Shown here: positions 29,591 to 40,324 of the stretch, piece after piece
Layout: each line of letters starts with the position of its first letter
Position numbering within the stretch: position 1 is the stretch's first letter
From: Bacillus bingmayongensis
GTDB taxonomy: Bacteria > Bacillota > Bacilli > Bacillales > Bacillaceae_G
Assembly: GCF_000299035.1 (NCBI RefSeq)
Contig: NZ_JH921519.1
Span: 1-64,000, forward strand
Reading direction: 5' to 3'
Length of the DNA: 64,000 nucleotides
Translations under genes and position numbers: made by a program
The notes under the pieces: generated by a model
Seen by the model: the letters and a program-made list of their open reading frames with translations, nothing else
What the model was told of the DNA's origin: nothing
Databases searched by the model: none

Positions 29591-31375
29591 TTAAACTGTA
29601 TAACGCTCATCTTCTAAAATTTTCGCAGCAATTTCACGTTTCTTCGGAATTACGTTAAGCGGCGTATGACGAGTGAATTTGCGAAGCGCTGATAACATCA
29701 TGCGCAGCATATCACCATTTTCAACTGCAATAATTGTTTCTTTCGCATCTGCTTCGATTTGATTGAACGCTTCTTGGCAGAATACTTCAGTGTATAATAC
29801 TTTTTGTTTATTCTTTTCAAGACCAGTTGCTTTGATTGCTTTTTCTGTACGAAGAACAGCAGATTCCATTGCATATAAGTTGCTTACGATATCTGCAATG
29901 TTAACAAGAACTTCTTGTTCTTTATCTAATGCTTTACCGTATTTTTGAACAGCTAATCCAGCTACCATTAAACCGATTTTCTTCGCGTTATTTACTAAAT
30001 ATTTTTGAAGTGCTAATGACTCATCACCTACTTCTTCTGGCATCATCATCATTAACTCTTCTTGTAATTTTTGTGCTTTTTGCAGAAGTGGTAATTCACC
30101 TTTCATCGCTTTACGTAAGAACGTACCCGGGACGATTAAACGGTTAATTTCGTTCGTTCCTTCGAAAATACGGTTAATACGAGAGTCGCGATACATTCTT
30201 TCAATCTCATACTCTGCCATAAATCCGTAACCACCATGGATTTGAACACCTTCGTCTACTACGTAGTCTAATACTTCAGAACCAAATACTTTATTTAAAG
30301 AGCACTCAATTGCGTATTCAGCGATAGAAGCTGCTACAGCTTTACCATCTTTTACTTCTTCTTCAGTTAATGTGCTCATACGGCTTTCAAATAAACCTAC
30401 TGTACGATATACAGAACTTTCTGCTGCATATGTTTTCGCTGCCATATTTGCAAGTTTTTCTTGAATTAATGGGAAGCGAGAGATTGGTTGTTTAAACTGT
30501 TGACGTTGGTTTGCATATTGCGCTGAAATTTCTACTGCACGTTTCGCAGACCCAACTGTACCAACACCCAATTTATAACGACCGATATTTAAAATGTTGA
30601 AAGCAATGACATGTCCTTTACCAATTTCACCAAGTACATTTTCTTTCGGCACTAATGCATCTTCTAAAATTAACGTACGAGTTGAAGAACATTTAATACC
30701 CATTTTCTTTTCTTCAGAGCTTGTAGATACGCCTGGATATTCTTTTTCTACGATAAATGCTGAGAAGTGCTCACCATCTACTTTTGCGTATACGATGAAT
30801 ACATCAGCGAACGCTGAGTTTGTAATCCATTGTTTTTCTCCGTTTAACACGTAATGTGTCCCTTCTGCATTTAAGCGTGCTGTTGTTTTCGCGCCTAATG
30901 CATCCGATCCAGAACCCGGCTCAGTTAATGCGTATGCAGCTAATTTTTCACCTGTTGCTAGTAGCGGTAAATATTGTTTCTTTTGCTCTTCGTTACCGAA
31001 TAATACGATTGGTAAAGATCCGATACCAACGTGAGCACCGTGTGTAATTGCAAATCCACCAGCACGAGCGAATTTCTCTGCGATTAACGCTGAGCTTACT
31101 TTATCAAGTCCAATTCCGCCGTACTCTTCTGGTACGTCAGCTCCTAATAAACCAAGTTCACCAGCTTCTTTTAATAAGCGAACAGAGCGGTCAAACTCAT
31201 GTTGCTCTAAATACTCAAGCTCTGGTAGAACTTCATTTATGATAAAGTCCTCTGTCGTTTTCGCTATCATTTTATGCTCATCGCTATAATCTTCCGGTGT
31301 AAATACTTGATCAATCGTAATCTCATCAACTAAAAAGCTACCGCCTTTAACTGCATTTCCCACTGTTTTTTCCAT
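29591..31375 (-). CDS. fadE: Acyl-CoA dehydrogenase FadE
   Basis: 594 residues, identical in length to B. subtilis FadE (YusJ). FAD-binding [13 protein letters not shown] and catalytic Glu in [11 protein letters not shown] are present, followed by the extra C-terminal helical domain of the long bacterial type. It performs the first step of fatty-acid beta-oxidation. MEKTVGN with an AGGAGG site is the start. Last gene of fadNAE; its terminator is now split by an IS. Confidence 0.95.
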   Translation of the reverse strand: MEKTVGNAVKGGSFLVDEITIDQVFTPEDYSDEHKMIAKTTEDFIINEVLPELEYLEQHEFDRSVRLLKEAGELGLLGADVPEEYGGIGLDKVSSALIAEKFARAGGFAITHGAHVGIGSLPIVLFGNEEQKKQYLPLLATGEKLAAYALTEPGSGSDALGAKTTARLNAEGTHYVLNGEKQWITNSAFADVFIVYAKVDGEHFSAFIVEKEYPGVSTSSEEKKMGIKCSSTRTLILEDALVPKENVLGEIGKGHVIAFNILNIGRYKLGVGTVGSAKRAVEISAQYANQRQQFKQPISRFPLIQEKLANMAAKTYAAESSVYRTVGLFESRMSTLTEEEVKDGKAVAASIAEYAIECSLNKVFGSEVLDYVVDEGVQIHGGYGFMAEYEIERMYRDSRINRIFEGTNEINRLIVPGTFLRKAMKGELPLLQKAQKLQEELMMMMPEEVGDESLALQKYLVNNAKKIGLMVAGLAVQKYGKALDKEQEVLVNIADIVSNLYAMESAVLRTEKAIKATGLEKNKQKVLYTEVFCQEAFNQIEADAKETIIAVENGDMLRMMLSALRKFTRHTPLNVIPKKREIAAKILEDERYTV

Positions 31376-31520
31376 GAAAATTTCCTCCTTCATATTTTCA
31401 TAAGCCGCTTCTCTCATTTCAAGAGAAGCTGGCTCTTCCTTTATTTTTACATCCTTTAATTGCTTCCACTCTTTATTTATCTAGCCCCGATAGCTAGAAC
31501 GTTCGGTTGTTTCCACTTTT

Positions 31521-32696
31521 TTATAGTAGCTCAAACACCCCAGCTGCTCCCATTCCGCCGCCGATACACATTGTTACAATGCCGAATTGTTCGTTGCGTC
31601 GTTTCATCTCATGAATAAGAGATAATGTTAATTTTGCTCCTGTACAGCCAAGTGGATGTCCAAGTGCGATTGCACCGCCGTTTACATTTACCTTTTCTTC
31701 ATCTAAGCCAAGCTCACGAATAACTTGGATCGATTGAGATGCGAATGCTTCATTTAACTCAAATAAGCCGATATCAGATAGCTCTAATCCTGCTAATCTT
31801 AAAGCTTTTGGAATCGCTGCGATTGGCCCAATCCCCATTACTTCCGGCGGTACACCAGCTACTGCAAATGAACGAAATTTCGCAAGTGGCTTCATGCCAT
31901 CGCTCACTGCTTTTTCACGATCCATCAGAAGTACGGACGCTGCACCATCACTCATTTGTGAAGAGTTACCAGCAGTTACAGAACCGCGAACGTTAAATGC
32001 TGGACGTAATCTTCCTAAGATATCGAGTGTCGTATCTGCTCTTACTCCTTCATCTTGTGAGAAGACGATTGTTTCTTCTTGAATTTTATTATTCGCTGCA
32101 ACAGTACGTAGCGTTACATCAACAGGTACTGTTTCGTCAGCAAATTTCCCTTCCGCTAATGCCTTTGCTGCACGCTGATGGCTTCTTACCGCAAACGCAT
32201 CTTGCTCTTCGCGAGAAATTCCATATTTCACAGCAACCTGCTCTGCTGTGTGGCCCATGCCCATATAATATTCTGGAGCCGCTTCTACAAGTCGGCTATT
32301 TGGACGAACGACGTGCCCCATCATTGGAACTAAACTCATCGATTCAGCTCCGCCAGATAATACAGCTTCAGAGTGACCAAGCATAATGCGCTCTGCACCG
32401 TAAGCGATACTTTGTAAGCCTGAAGAACAGTAACGGTTAATTGTAATAGCTGGAACATCATAAGAAAGTCCTGCTAGTCCGCCGATATTACGCGCCATAT
32501 TTAAGCCTTGTTCTGCTTCTGGCATCGCACAACCAAAAATTAAATCATCAATTGGTCCTTCATAGTTATTTGCACGCTTTAACGTTTCTTTTACTACTAA
32601 TGCCCCTAAATCATCAGGACGAACTGTTTTTAATGAACCTCTCTTTGCTTTACCAATTGGCGTTCTTGCTCCCGCAACAATGACAGCTTCTCTCAT
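31521..32696 (-). CDS. fadA: Acetyl-CoA acyltransferase (thiolase) FadA
   Basis: 391 residues. The nucleophile Cys is in NRYCSSGLQ, with the conserved His in [15 protein letters not shown] and the second Cys in TMCIGGGMG. It cleaves 3-ketoacyl-CoA in beta-oxidation. It lies 21 bases after fadN in the same operon. Confidence 0.96.
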   Translation of the reverse strand: MREAVIVAGARTPIGKAKRGSLKTVRPDDLGALVVKETLKRANNYEGPIDDLIFGCAMPEAEQGLNMARNIGGLAGLSYDVPAITINRYCSSGLQSIAYGAERIMLGHSEAVLSGGAESMSLVPMMGHVVRPNSRLVEAAPEYYMGMGHTAEQVAVKYGISREEQDAFAVRSHQRAAKALAEGKFADETVPVDVTLRTVAANNKIQEETIVFSQDEGVRADTTLDILGRLRPAFNVRGSVTAGNSSQMSDGAASVLLMDREKAVSDGMKPLAKFRSFAVAGVPPEVMGIGPIAAIPKALRLAGLELSDIGLFELNEAFASQSIQVIRELGLDEEKVNVNGGAIALGHPLGCTGAKLTLSLIHEMKRRNEQFGIVTMCIGGGMGAAGVFELL

Positions 32697-32717
32697 GAAC
32701 GATATCTCCCCTCGTTA

Positions 32718-35099
32718 TTAGTTACGTAATGGCTTTCCTTTTACAAGCATGTGCTGCATTCTTGCTTGTGATTTCATCTCACTTACTAAACTGATAAATG
32801 CTTCACGTTCCACATCTAATAAATACTGCTCATCAACTTCTGTTCCGTACGGTACTTTTCCGCCGGCAATGACATATGCGAGCTTTTTCGCAATGTGTAA
32901 GTCGTATTCGGAAATGTAACCAGATAGATGCATTGCTTCAGCTCCAAGTAAAAGTGTTGCATACCCTGTCTCACCAACAACCGGTACCTTTTTACGAACC
33001 GGTGCTTTGTAACCCGCTTCATATAAAGCAAGTGCTTTTTGTTTTGCATCATATAATAAGTGATCACCATTCACACTAATACCATCTTTATCGCCTAAGA
33101 AGTTGCGAGAAACAGCCTCTTGTGCTGATGTAGATACTTTTGCCATTGCAACTGATTCGAACACTTTATTTGCAACCTTTTGCAGGTCAAATTCTACACC
33201 GTTTGCCATTTTGTTTAAGTGTTTAATGTATAGCTCTTTGTTACCGCCACCGCCAGGGATTAAACCAACACCAACTTCTACTAATCCCATATACGTTTCG
33301 CTAGAAGCTTGAATGCTAGCTGCTGGTAAGCAAACTTCTGTACCGCCGCCAAGCGTCATACCATATGGCGCTGCAACGACTGGCTTAGAACTGTACTTAA
33401 TTTTCATCATTGCATCTTGGAAGTTTTTCACGACCCACTCAATTTCAAAGTAGTTATCATCTTGTGCTTCCATTAAAATCATCGCAAGGTTTGCACCAAC
33501 GCAGAAGTTCTTCGATTGGTTTCCGATAACAAGTCCTTTATAATTCTTTTCCACTTCGTCAACAGCGTAATTAATCATTTGCGTAATGTCCATACCGATT
33601 GCATTGCTCTTTGAATGGAATTCTAAACAAAGGATGCCATCGCCTAAATCGATTAAGCTTGCTCCGCTGTTTTTCTTTAATACACCATTTTTCTCTTTTA
33701 ATTGTTTAAGCGAAATCGCCTTTTTATTACGTTCGATCAGTTTATATTCACCGTTATCGTAGTAATAGCTTTCGCCATTATCATGTTTATAGAAAGAACC
33801 AAAACCTTTCTCTAACATGTCTTTCACCCATACCGGAACAACTTGGCCGTTCTCTTCCATCTTTTGAACGGATTTTTCTACGCCAATTGCATCCCAAATT
33901 TCAAACGGCCCTTGCTCCCAGCCAAATCCCCATTTCATCGCTTGGTCAATTGCGACAATATCATCTGCAATTTCTTTATGAAGCTTCGCTGAGTATAAAA
34001 GCGTCGGTGTGATAATATTCCATAACAGCTCTCCTGCACGATCCTTCGCGTATACAAGCGCTTTCAATTTGTTCGCTAATCCTTTTTCTTGTTTGCTTAA
34101 CTCTACAGAAGCAGCTTTTAATTTTTTACGAGCTCCATACTCCATTGTTTCAGGATTTAGCTCTAAAATTTCTTTTCCTTGTTTTAAGAAGAAACCTTGA
34201 CCAGTTTTACTTCCAAGCCATTTTTTATCGAGCATGTCATGCATGAAAGCTGGTACTTTAAATACATCGCGTTCCTCTTCCTGTACATTTTCATATACAT
34301 TGTTCGCAACATGAACGAATGTATCTAAACCAACAACATCTAACGTGCGGAACGTTGCACTCTTCGGACGACCAATTAATGGTCCTGTTACAGAATCAAC
34401 TTCCCCAACGCTATAGCCGCGCTTAATCATTTCTTGCAATGTTACAAGTAAGCCGTACGTACCGATGCGGTTTCCAATAAAGTTTGGTGTATCTTTCGCG
34501 ATAACAACGCCTTTTCCAAGAACGTCTTCGCCAAATAATTTCATAAAGTTTAACACTTGTGGATCTGTTTCTTTTGTCGGTATAATCTCTAGAAGTTTTA
34601 AATAACGTGGTGGGTTAAAAAAGTGCGTTCCTAAGAAGTGTTCTTTGAAGTCATCTGAACGACCTTCTGCCATTTTTTCAACGGAAATACCTGATGTATT
34701 TGAGCTCACAATCGAGCCAGGTTTACGAACAGCATCTACTTTTTCAAATAGTTTCTTTTTAATATCTAAGTTTTCAACAACAACCTCAATAATCCAATCT
34801 ACATCAGCAAGACGCTCAATGTCGTCTTCTAAATTCCCTGCTTCAATCAGCGCTAAGTTATCTTTCACCGTAAGAGGAGCTGGCTTTTGCTTTACTAATT
34901 TTTGTAGTGCCCCGTTACTAAAACGATTTCTCACACTTTTATGTTCTAATGTAAGTCCCTTCGCTTCCTCTTCTTTTGTAAGCGCCTGAGGTACAATATC
35001 AAGCAGTAATGTTGGTATACCGATATTGGCTAAATGTGCAGCAATCCCTGAGCCCATTACGCCAGAACCGAGAACAGCAGCCTTTTTAATTTGGAACAT
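32718..35099 (-). CDS. fadN: 3-hydroxyacyl-CoA dehydrogenase/enoyl-CoA hydratase FadN
   Basis: 793 residues. The N-terminal NAD-binding GSGVMGSGIAAHLAN starts a 3-hydroxyacyl-CoA dehydrogenase domain (about 1-400); the C-terminal half is a crotonase-type hydratase (VAAPYGMTLGGGTEVCL, GLIPGGGGNKEL). Both beta-oxidation middle steps are in one chain, domain order reversed relative to E. coli FadB. First gene of the operon under the FadR box at 35119. Confidence 0.95.
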   Translation of the reverse strand: MFQIKKAAVLGSGVMGSGIAAHLANIGIPTLLLDIVPQALTKEEEAKGLTLEHKSVRNRFSNGALQKLVKQKPAPLTVKDNLALIEAGNLEDDIERLADVDWIIEVVVENLDIKKKLFEKVDAVRKPGSIVSSNTSGISVEKMAEGRSDDFKEHFLGTHFFNPPRYLKLLEIIPTKETDPQVLNFMKLFGEDVLGKGVVIAKDTPNFIGNRIGTYGLLVTLQEMIKRGYSVGEVDSVTGPLIGRPKSATFRTLDVVGLDTFVHVANNVYENVQEEERDVFKVPAFMHDMLDKKWLGSKTGQGFFLKQGKEILELNPETMEYGARKKLKAASVELSKQEKGLANKLKALVYAKDRAGELLWNIITPTLLYSAKLHKEIADDIVAIDQAMKWGFGWEQGPFEIWDAIGVEKSVQKMEENGQVVPVWVKDMLEKGFGSFYKHDNGESYYYDNGEYKLIERNKKAISLKQLKEKNGVLKKNSGASLIDLGDGILCLEFHSKSNAIGMDITQMINYAVDEVEKNYKGLVIGNQSKNFCVGANLAMILMEAQDDNYFEIEWVVKNFQDAMMKIKYSSKPVVAAPYGMTLGGGTEVCLPAASIQASSETYMGLVEVGVGLIPGGGGNKELYIKHLNKMANGVEFDLQKVANKVFESVAMAKVSTSAQEAVSRNFLGDKDGISVNGDHLLYDAKQKALALYEAGYKAPVRKKVPVVGETGYATLLLGAEAMHLSGYISEYDLHIAKKLAYVIAGGKVPYGTEVDEQYLLDVEREAFISLVSEMKSQARMQHMLVKGKPLRN

Positions 35100-35118
35100 C
35101 CATTTCTCCCCCTATTCT

Positions 35119-35136
35119 TGAATGAATGCTCATTCA
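35119..35136 (-). promoter_or_regulatory. FadR operator
   Basis: TGAATGAATGCTCATTCA fits the Bacillus FadR consensus TGAATGANTANTCATTCA except at one central base. It lies 20 bases before fadN. FadR represses fadNAE until long-chain acyl-CoA is bound. Confidence 0.9.
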
Positions 35137-35336
35137 ATTTTTCGACATACGTCGCAATCAATGAGTGAGCCTCTACTAATAAATATATGCTACTGTTTAA
35201 ATTTTCGCAATATATTTATTTATAAAATTTTCTGAAATAAATTATTTTCTTTTGTTTGGGTACTCTATAATTGTGTATTTTCTTGATAAAATACGCTTTT
35301 TCCTTTTTAGAATTTGACAAAAATGGAGGAATATAT

Positions 35337-35483
35337 ATGGGAAGACTTAAGAAAGACCCTTCAAATGCGGGTATTAGTGCTGCAAGTGTAACAGGAAATG
35401 CAGGACCGGTGGATCGCGGAATCGAAAAAGGTCGTCAAGGTAACAACCAACAGTACAAAAAGCACAACATGGGTGAAAAATAA
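35337..35483 (+). CDS. yuzL: YuzL-family small protein
   Basis: 48 residues beginning MGRLKKDPSNAGISAASVTG and ending in a basic, Gln/Asn-rich tail. Size, composition and its place beside fadN match B. subtilis YuzL, possibly a small spore-related protein. GGAGG lies 9 bases before the ATG. An in-frame ATG 66 bases upstream would add an unrelated hydrophobic stretch and is rejected. Confidence 0.8.
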   Translation: MGRLKKDPSNAGISAASVTGNAGPVDRGIEKGRQGNNQQYKKHNMGEK

Positions 35484-35587
35484 CGCTATATTTTTGGGCA
35501 GAGAACGTGGCATAATGAGTATTGGGCTGCTTTTCTGCCCAATTTATTTTGTATATACATAATGCGAAACAAAAGAGGGACTACATA

Positions 35588-36427
35588 ATGAAACGAACAA
35601 TAGTCATGATTGTAATGATTGCCACACTTTTTACAAGTATGATCTTCTTCTCCTATGCACAGCGGCAAAAAGACGTGCGAGATGATCAACCTGCTATTAC
35701 AGGGAAATACGGCATTACAATTGATGCCGACACTGGCGAAATTCTATATGGAAAACGGGAACAAGAGCGTTCTTACCCAGCTAGTGTAGCAAAAATGATG
35801 ACCACTCTTCTTTTACTAGAGAATGTGAAAAAAGACGAAGAAATTACAATTACAGAAAATGCGATAAAAACGGAGAGTCAAAGTAAGAAAATTAAACTTC
35901 GCGCGGGTGAAAAATTAAAAAGGGATGAAGCATTGAAACTCATGCTCATCATCAGTGCCGATCCAATCTCTGAATCCATTGCAGAGCATATCGCGGGATC
36001 AAAAGAAGAATTTGTAAAAATGATGAATGCGAGAGCAAAAGAACTTGGGACAAAACATGCCACTTTTAAAAACGCGAGCGGAGCTGATGCACTCGGCAAT
36101 AAAGTCTCACCTTATGACATTGCAATCATTACGAAAGAAGCTTTAAAATTCCCAATAGTGCTTGATTATATGAATACAACCCGCACAACATTACATACTT
36201 CTGAAAGAACAAAAAAACTCGCAAACTATGGCCGCGAAGAACTTTACGATGATCCATATGCGATTGGTAGTAAAAGTGGTTTATCTGCTTTAGGAAAATA
36301 TACTGTCGTAACAGTCGATGAGAAAGACGGAAAACGCATTATTAACGTTGTCTTCTATTCTAGTCGCACTCAGTTATACCCGGATACAAAAAAGATGGCA
36401 CATTACGCATTTAAGCAATTAAAATAA
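35588..36427 (+). CDS. D-alanyl-D-alanine carboxypeptidase-family protein with altered SxN motif
   Basis: 279 residues with an N-terminal signal/anchor (1-22). The S-x-x-K motif is SVAK at 66-69 and K-S-G at 229-231, but the middle S-x-N motif reads S-A-D at 123-125. These PBP5-type enzymes remove the last D-Ala from peptidoglycan stems. The domain order and spacing are normal, and the C-terminal beta domain of larger PBPs is missing. The change of Asn to Asp may alter or reduce activity. Confidence 0.85.
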   Translation: MKRTIVMIVMIATLFTSMIFFSYAQRQKDVRDDQPAITGKYGITIDADTGEILYGKREQERSYPASVAKMMTTLLLLENVKKDEEITITENAIKTESQSKKIKLRAGEKLKRDEALKLMLIISADPISESIAEHIAGSKEEFVKMMNARAKELGTKHATFKNASGADALGNKVSPYDIAIITKEALKFPIVLDYMNTTRTTLHTSERTKKLANYGREELYDDPYAIGSKSGLSALGKYTVVTVDEKDGKRIINVVFYSSRTQLYPDTKKMAHYAFKQLK

Positions 36428-36460
36428 CCAAGGAGTATTTAGACTCCTTGGTTATTTTTT
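36428..36460. terminator. Bidirectional terminator between convergent genes
   Basis: AACCAAGGAGT and ACTCCTTGGTT form a stem flanked by A-run and T-run, serving the carboxypeptidase gene and fadM. Confidence 0.85.
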
Positions 36461-37369
36461 GATCATTCCTTTTAAAACGAACGCAACGTTTGCTGGACGT
36501 TCTGCTAAGCGGCGCATGAAATAACCATACCAGTCATTTCCATATGGTACATAAACACGCATTTTGTATCCTTCTTTTACAAGCTCAAGTTGACGTTCTG
36601 TACGAATACCATATAGCATTTGGAATTCAAATTGATCACGTGAAATATTATGTTCCTCAGCAAGTTTCTTCGTATATTCAATAATTGCTTCATCATGTGA
36701 AGCAATTGCAGTATAATTTCCATTTAATAAGTGCATTTTAATAATCTTTTTATAATTGTCATCTACATCTTTCTTGTCTGGGAACGCCACTTCTTCAGGT
36801 TCTTTATAAGCCCCTTTTACAAGACGTAAATTCGGACTATATGCATTTAAATCCTCAATGTCTTTTTCTGTACGATATAGGTAAGCTTGAATAACAGTAC
36901 CGATATTATCGAATTCAGATTTTAATTGCTTAAAGATCTCAATTGTTTTCCCGCAGCGCGTGTAATCTTCCATATCGATGGTAACAAACACACCATTTTC
37001 TTTTGCAGCCTCTAAAATGCGGCGCATATTATTCATTACGATGTCATCTGAGATGTCTAATCCCATAGAAGTCATTTTTAAAGAAAGCTGTGAATCAAGT
37101 TTTTCGCGTCCAATTGCACGGATTGCTTCAATCGATTGGCTTGCCATTTCATTTGCTTCTGCTTCATTGTCGACGAACTCACCTAAATAATCGATTGTCA
37201 CACAAAGTCCTTGCTGATTTAATTGTTTAATAGCTGCAGCAGCTAAATCAATTGTCTCCCCTGCGACAAAGCGCCCTGCACCAAAGCGTAAACCGTACTT
37301 CTTAGCCAGTTTTGTTAGCGCTTTATTTTTTGACAAGAAAAGAAACGAATTGCGCATTAATTGTTCCAT
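36452..37369 (-). CDS. fadM: Proline dehydrogenase FadM/PutB type
   Basis: 305 residues, a TIM-barrel FAD enzyme: VTIDYLGEFVD, TIDMEDYTRC and YVPYGNDWYGYFMRRLAERP (the R-R-L-A-E-R-P end that binds proline carboxylate). It oxidises proline to pyrroline-5-carboxylate. In B. subtilis the homologue beside the fad operon is named FadM (YusM). ATG at 37369 has GGGG 8 bases upstream; the GTG at 37378 is the alternative. No P5C dehydrogenase is adjacent. Confidence 0.93.
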   Translation of the reverse strand: MEQLMRNSFLFLSKNKALTKLAKKYGLRFGAGRFVAGETIDLAAAAIKQLNQQGLCVTIDYLGEFVDNEAEANEMASQSIEAIRAIGREKLDSQLSLKMTSMGLDISDDIVMNNMRRILEAAKENGVFVTIDMEDYTRCGKTIEIFKQLKSEFDNIGTVIQAYLYRTEKDIEDLNAYSPNLRLVKGAYKEPEEVAFPDKKDVDDNYKKIIKMHLLNGNYTAIASHDEAIIEYTKKLAEEHNISRDQFEFQMLYGIRTERQLELVKEGYKMRVYVPYGNDWYGYFMRRLAERPANVAFVLKGMIKK

Positions 37370-37851
37370 GTAATTCACCCCTATGACTGTACTTTATCTG
37401 TTTTTTACCCCTCTTCAAAATTATATCATTGTTTAAAATTATTTGATACAAATAATTATTTAGATAATTTATAAAATACTATAAAAATGTTTAAAAGCCT
37501 ATAATGTCGCTTTTAAATATTCATAAAAATTTTTCGACATTTAAAAAGAAACTAGAAAAACAAGTGAATAACTAGCCTAAAATAAAAATTCGACAACACT
37601 CGTCATACCTCTTACTTCTCCCTATAAATTATACAAAGATATTAATGTGACTGAAGATGAATACAAATATAACATCATGAGTGTACTTAATTCCCTCCTA
37701 TAAAAATCGAGTGGAAAAGGTGGGAGAAGATTTCTGTTGAAATAAGCATAGAAAGTGTAAAAACATAGGATCCTAGTTTCACTTTAAGGTATTATCCTGT
37801 ACAGCATATACAATTTTGTCGGGGCGAAAAATAATAATTGGAGTGTGAAAA
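37370..37851. other. Intergenic region upstream of fadM and a GNAT gene
   Basis: AT-rich. A small piece at 37771-37781 (GTTTCACTTTA) resembles one end of the bcr1-like repeats but the body is missing. No ORF, RNA or terminator recognised. Confidence 0.45.
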
Positions 37852-38379
37852 ATGACAAAAAGAATAAATGCGCAACAAGTTCGGATTAAACCTTGGAACG
37901 ATGCCAATCTTACTTTACTTCGTCTTATGAATACACCTGAGATGTTAGAATACCTAGGAGGTCCCGAAACCGAAGAACAACTCCTCGCTCGTCACGAACG
38001 GTACCTTAGGATTAGTAGACTTGGGACCGGACGTATGTTTAGCATCGTCCTACTCCCGCAACTCGAAATTGTTGGTAGCATTGGCTATTGGGACAACTAC
38101 TGGCAAGAAGAGACCGTGTATGAAATTGGATGGAGTGTCCTACCAGCATTTCAAGGTAGAGGAATCGCAACAAACGCCATTGAACAAGCTATCGCTCATG
38201 CTAGACTGGAACAAAAGCACAGATTCATGCATGCCTTTCCTTCCATCCGTAATCCTGCTTCAAACGCTATTTGCCAAAAACTCGATTTCTTATTTATTAG
38301 TGAATGTGATTTTGAATATCCGCCAGGGAGTATCATGCAATGCAATGATTGGCGTTTAGAGATAGCTCCGACACCATAA
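37852..38379 (+). CDS. GNAT-family acetyltransferase (RimJ/RimL type)
   Basis: 175 residues. The acetyl-CoA binding motif A is VLPAFQGRGIATNAIEQA, preceded by the beta strand YEIGWSV. RimJ/RimL-like members acetylate protein N-termini or small amines. The substrate cannot be inferred. GGAGTG 7 bases before ATG. Confidence 0.9.
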   Translation: MTKRINAQQVRIKPWNDANLTLLRLMNTPEMLEYLGGPETEEQLLARHERYLRISRLGTGRMFSIVLLPQLEIVGSIGYWDNYWQEETVYEIGWSVLPAFQGRGIATNAIEQAIAHARLEQKHRFMHAFPSIRNPASNAICQKLDFLFISECDFEYPPGSIMQCNDWRLEIAPTP

Positions 38380-38520
38380 AGCAATTCCTTTATAGATAGT
38401 TATTTTGTCGCGATAAAAGAAAATTTACATGTTGTTGGCTAATTTAGTGGAATAGCGATAATCAATTTAAAGCTTGGGGATTATTTTTCCTCAGGCTTTT
38501 TTGCTAGAGAATTACAAAAT

Positions 38521-38551
38521 AAAAAAGCATCTAACTTAAGATGCTTTTTTA
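38521..38551 (-). terminator. Terminator of the small lipoprotein gene
   Basis: AAAAAAGCATCT and AGATGCTTTTTT with an internal TTAA, just after the stop of the gene at 38562. Confidence 0.8.
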
Positions 38552-38561
38552 TTTCAAAAGA

Positions 38562-38951
38562 CTACTTTTCTTTTTCCCATGATATTCGAAATTCCCCACC
38601 ATGTTCTTCCGTTTTAATTTTAACCTTATATGTATCATCTTTAGATACTTTAATATTTTTTTGGTCTTTTCCATTATTAAACTCTAATATTGTATTATCA
38701 TTTGAATCCACAACATCAGCAGTTATAGTTCCTTGTTTAGTTGTATCATCAAAAGAAAATACCCAATTTTCACCTTTTTTCACTTTCATATCTTGAGTTG
38801 CTGAACCAGAGAATTTTTTATATTTACCAGATACACTATCTGAAGAACCATGTACTTTTCCGCCAACAATTGTACCCTCCCTAGTAAAACAACCACTAAG
38901 AACTACTAAACATAGAACAAACAAAATTGCATTTTTAATGATTTTCAACAT
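38562..38951 (-). CDS. Small lipoprotein, unknown function
   Basis: 129 residues with lipobox LSGC (Cys21) and a beta-rich mature part (HGGEFRISWEKE at the end) of about 105 residues. No family recognised. It is the last gene of the leftward WXG islet, but whether it belongs to it is unclear. Confidence 0.7.
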   Translation of the reverse strand: MLKIIKNAILFVLCLVVLSGCFTREGTIVGGKVHGSSDSVSGKYKKFSGSATQDMKVKKGENWVFSFDDTTKQGTITADVVDSNDNTILEFNNGKDQKNIKVSKDDTYKVKIKTEEHGGEFRISWEKEK

Positions 38952-39069
38952 AATTACTCCTTTTATTCACAATAAAATTTTCACCATTAAAGCTTATAAA
39001 AATAACTATAATAAAAAATATATCCTAGTGAATATAAATTTTTAATATTATAGTTATAAATTCAAATTA

Positions 39070-39333
39070 TTATTTTAAATCTTCACGTAACTTAATTTCA
39101 TCTTCATTTATGTAACCAGTAAAAATAACTTCTGATATGTGTTCATGATTGAAAAACATATTATATTCACTTGAAATATTTCCAATAGGATAATAACAAG
39201 CTACATAATCCCAAGTTTCCTTAGTTTTTGAATCTTCTTGTTTTCTACCATATATCATCAAAGGTTGTTCCCATGTTTTAAATTTCACAACTGAACCGAT
39301 GGGAAGTAATGTATCTTTCTCTGTTTTTTCCAT
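39070..39333 (-). CDS. DUF4176 protein
   Basis: 87 residues; LLPIGSVVKFKTWEQPLMIY and the middle WDYVACYYPIGNISSEYN define DUF4176, small proteins found in type VII secretion (ESX/Yuk) toxin loci. It is closely related to the protein at 39815 (shared GNISSEYN and YGRKQ-DS), so the two arose by local duplication. Confidence 0.8.
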   Translation of the reverse strand: MEKTEKDTLLPIGSVVKFKTWEQPLMIYGRKQEDSKTKETWDYVACYYPIGNISSEYNMFFNHEHISEVIFTGYINEDEIKLREDLK

Positions 39334-39388
39334 TATTAGATATATTTAATAATAACTAAAATATCGGTTACAAATAATAAAAATTTAT

Positions 39389-39424
39389 AAAGAAAAGACT
39401 TTTTAATTAAAAAGTCTTTTCTTT
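39389..39424 (-). terminator. Terminator inside the WXG islet
   Basis: AAAGAAAAGACTTTTT pairs exactly with AAAAAGTCTTTTCTTT, with a U-run in the leftward transcript. Confidence 0.75.
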
Positions 39425-39437
39425 AAATATATATGTA

Positions 39438-39719
39438 TTAAAATCTATATTTTTTTACTGTACAAGGAATAGTTACAATGTATAAATCTATAGCATAAAT
39501 TGTAACTAAAATTCCCTTTCCTTCAGCTTCTAACTTTTTATTTAGTTGAGATAAATGCTCTGAAACTTTTCTTTTCCCCCATCTTCTAGGAAGCCATTGA
39601 AAAACCTTAGGAACATTATGTTTCTTGTTATACCACACATTCAATCTCCAAAAAGTGAAAAAAAACGAGACAATAATTATAATACAAAAAATATCAAAAT
39701 ATGAAATTCCTAAAATCAT
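39438..39719 (-). CDS. Small membrane protein in the WXG islet
   Basis: 93 residues; one N-terminal helix (about 5-24) and then a basic stretch (LPRRWGKRK) and a second hydrophobic part near the end. Not recognised. It lies between the two DUF4176 genes. Confidence 0.6.
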   Translation of the reverse strand: MILGISYFDIFCIIIIVSFFFTFWRLNVWYNKKHNVPKVFQWLPRRWGKRKVSEHLSQLNKKLEAEGKGILVTIYAIDLYIVTIPCTVKKYRF

Positions 39720-39814
39720 ATTATATATTCTACCTTTTCACTAGAAATTTGATGATTTATCTTCTAAAATTTCACTCTTTAACTATTTCAAAAACACTAA
39801 TACCTTAAAAATAA

Positions 39815-40099
39815 TTACTGTTTTTCTTCACTTTCTTTTTTAAATAACTTTTGAAACTCTAATTCTGTTTCATTAATAAAACCAAGATGTAAAACACTAG
39901 AAATATCTTCATGATTCAAAAAGAAATTATACTCCGAAGAAATATTACCATGAGGAAAATAACAACATACATAATCCCATGTTTTTTTTGTTTCAGAATC
40001 CATCTGTTTTCTTCCATAAACCATTAATGGATGTTCCCAATCTTTAAACATTACAACAGAACCTATTGGAAGTAATTCTAACTCTAAATTTTGTCCCAT
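39815..40099 (-). CDS. DUF4176 protein
   Basis: 94 residues; LLPIGSVVMFKDWEHPLMVY and WDYVCCYFPHGNISSEYN. Paralogue of the protein at 39070, with an extra charged tail KKESEEKQ. It follows the small membrane protein gene by one base. Confidence 0.8.
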   Translation of the reverse strand: MGQNLELELLPIGSVVMFKDWEHPLMVYGRKQMDSETKKTWDYVCCYFPHGNISSEYNFFLNHEDISSVLHLGFINETELEFQKLFKKESEEKQ

Positions 40100-40100
40100 C

Positions 40101-40310
40101 TTATTTTCCCCTTCTTAAAATAGCTTTTTTTATAATAAAATAAGTGATAGAAAATAATAAACAAGTACCAATTATACCAAAAACTGCAACTGAAATGTTA
40201 CCTGCTAATGTTTCATTCGGATCTAATGCATTAGGTAAAATTGTACCGAAAATTGCAATACAAGCTAATATAATCATAAGATATTTAAAATTTTTCACTT
40301 TTTTATTCAT
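40101..40310 (-). CDS. Small two-helix membrane protein in the WXG islet
   Basis: 69 residues with helices at about 10-26 and 36-60 and basic ends. Family not recognised. It is placed 14 bases after the WXG protein gene, where immunity or accessory membrane proteins of T7SS effectors are often found. Confidence 0.6.
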   Translation of the reverse strand: MNKKVKNFKYLMIILACIAIFGTILPNALDPNETLAGNISVAVFGIIGTCLLFSITYFIIKKAILRRGK

Positions 40311-40324
40311 ACTAATTATCTCCT

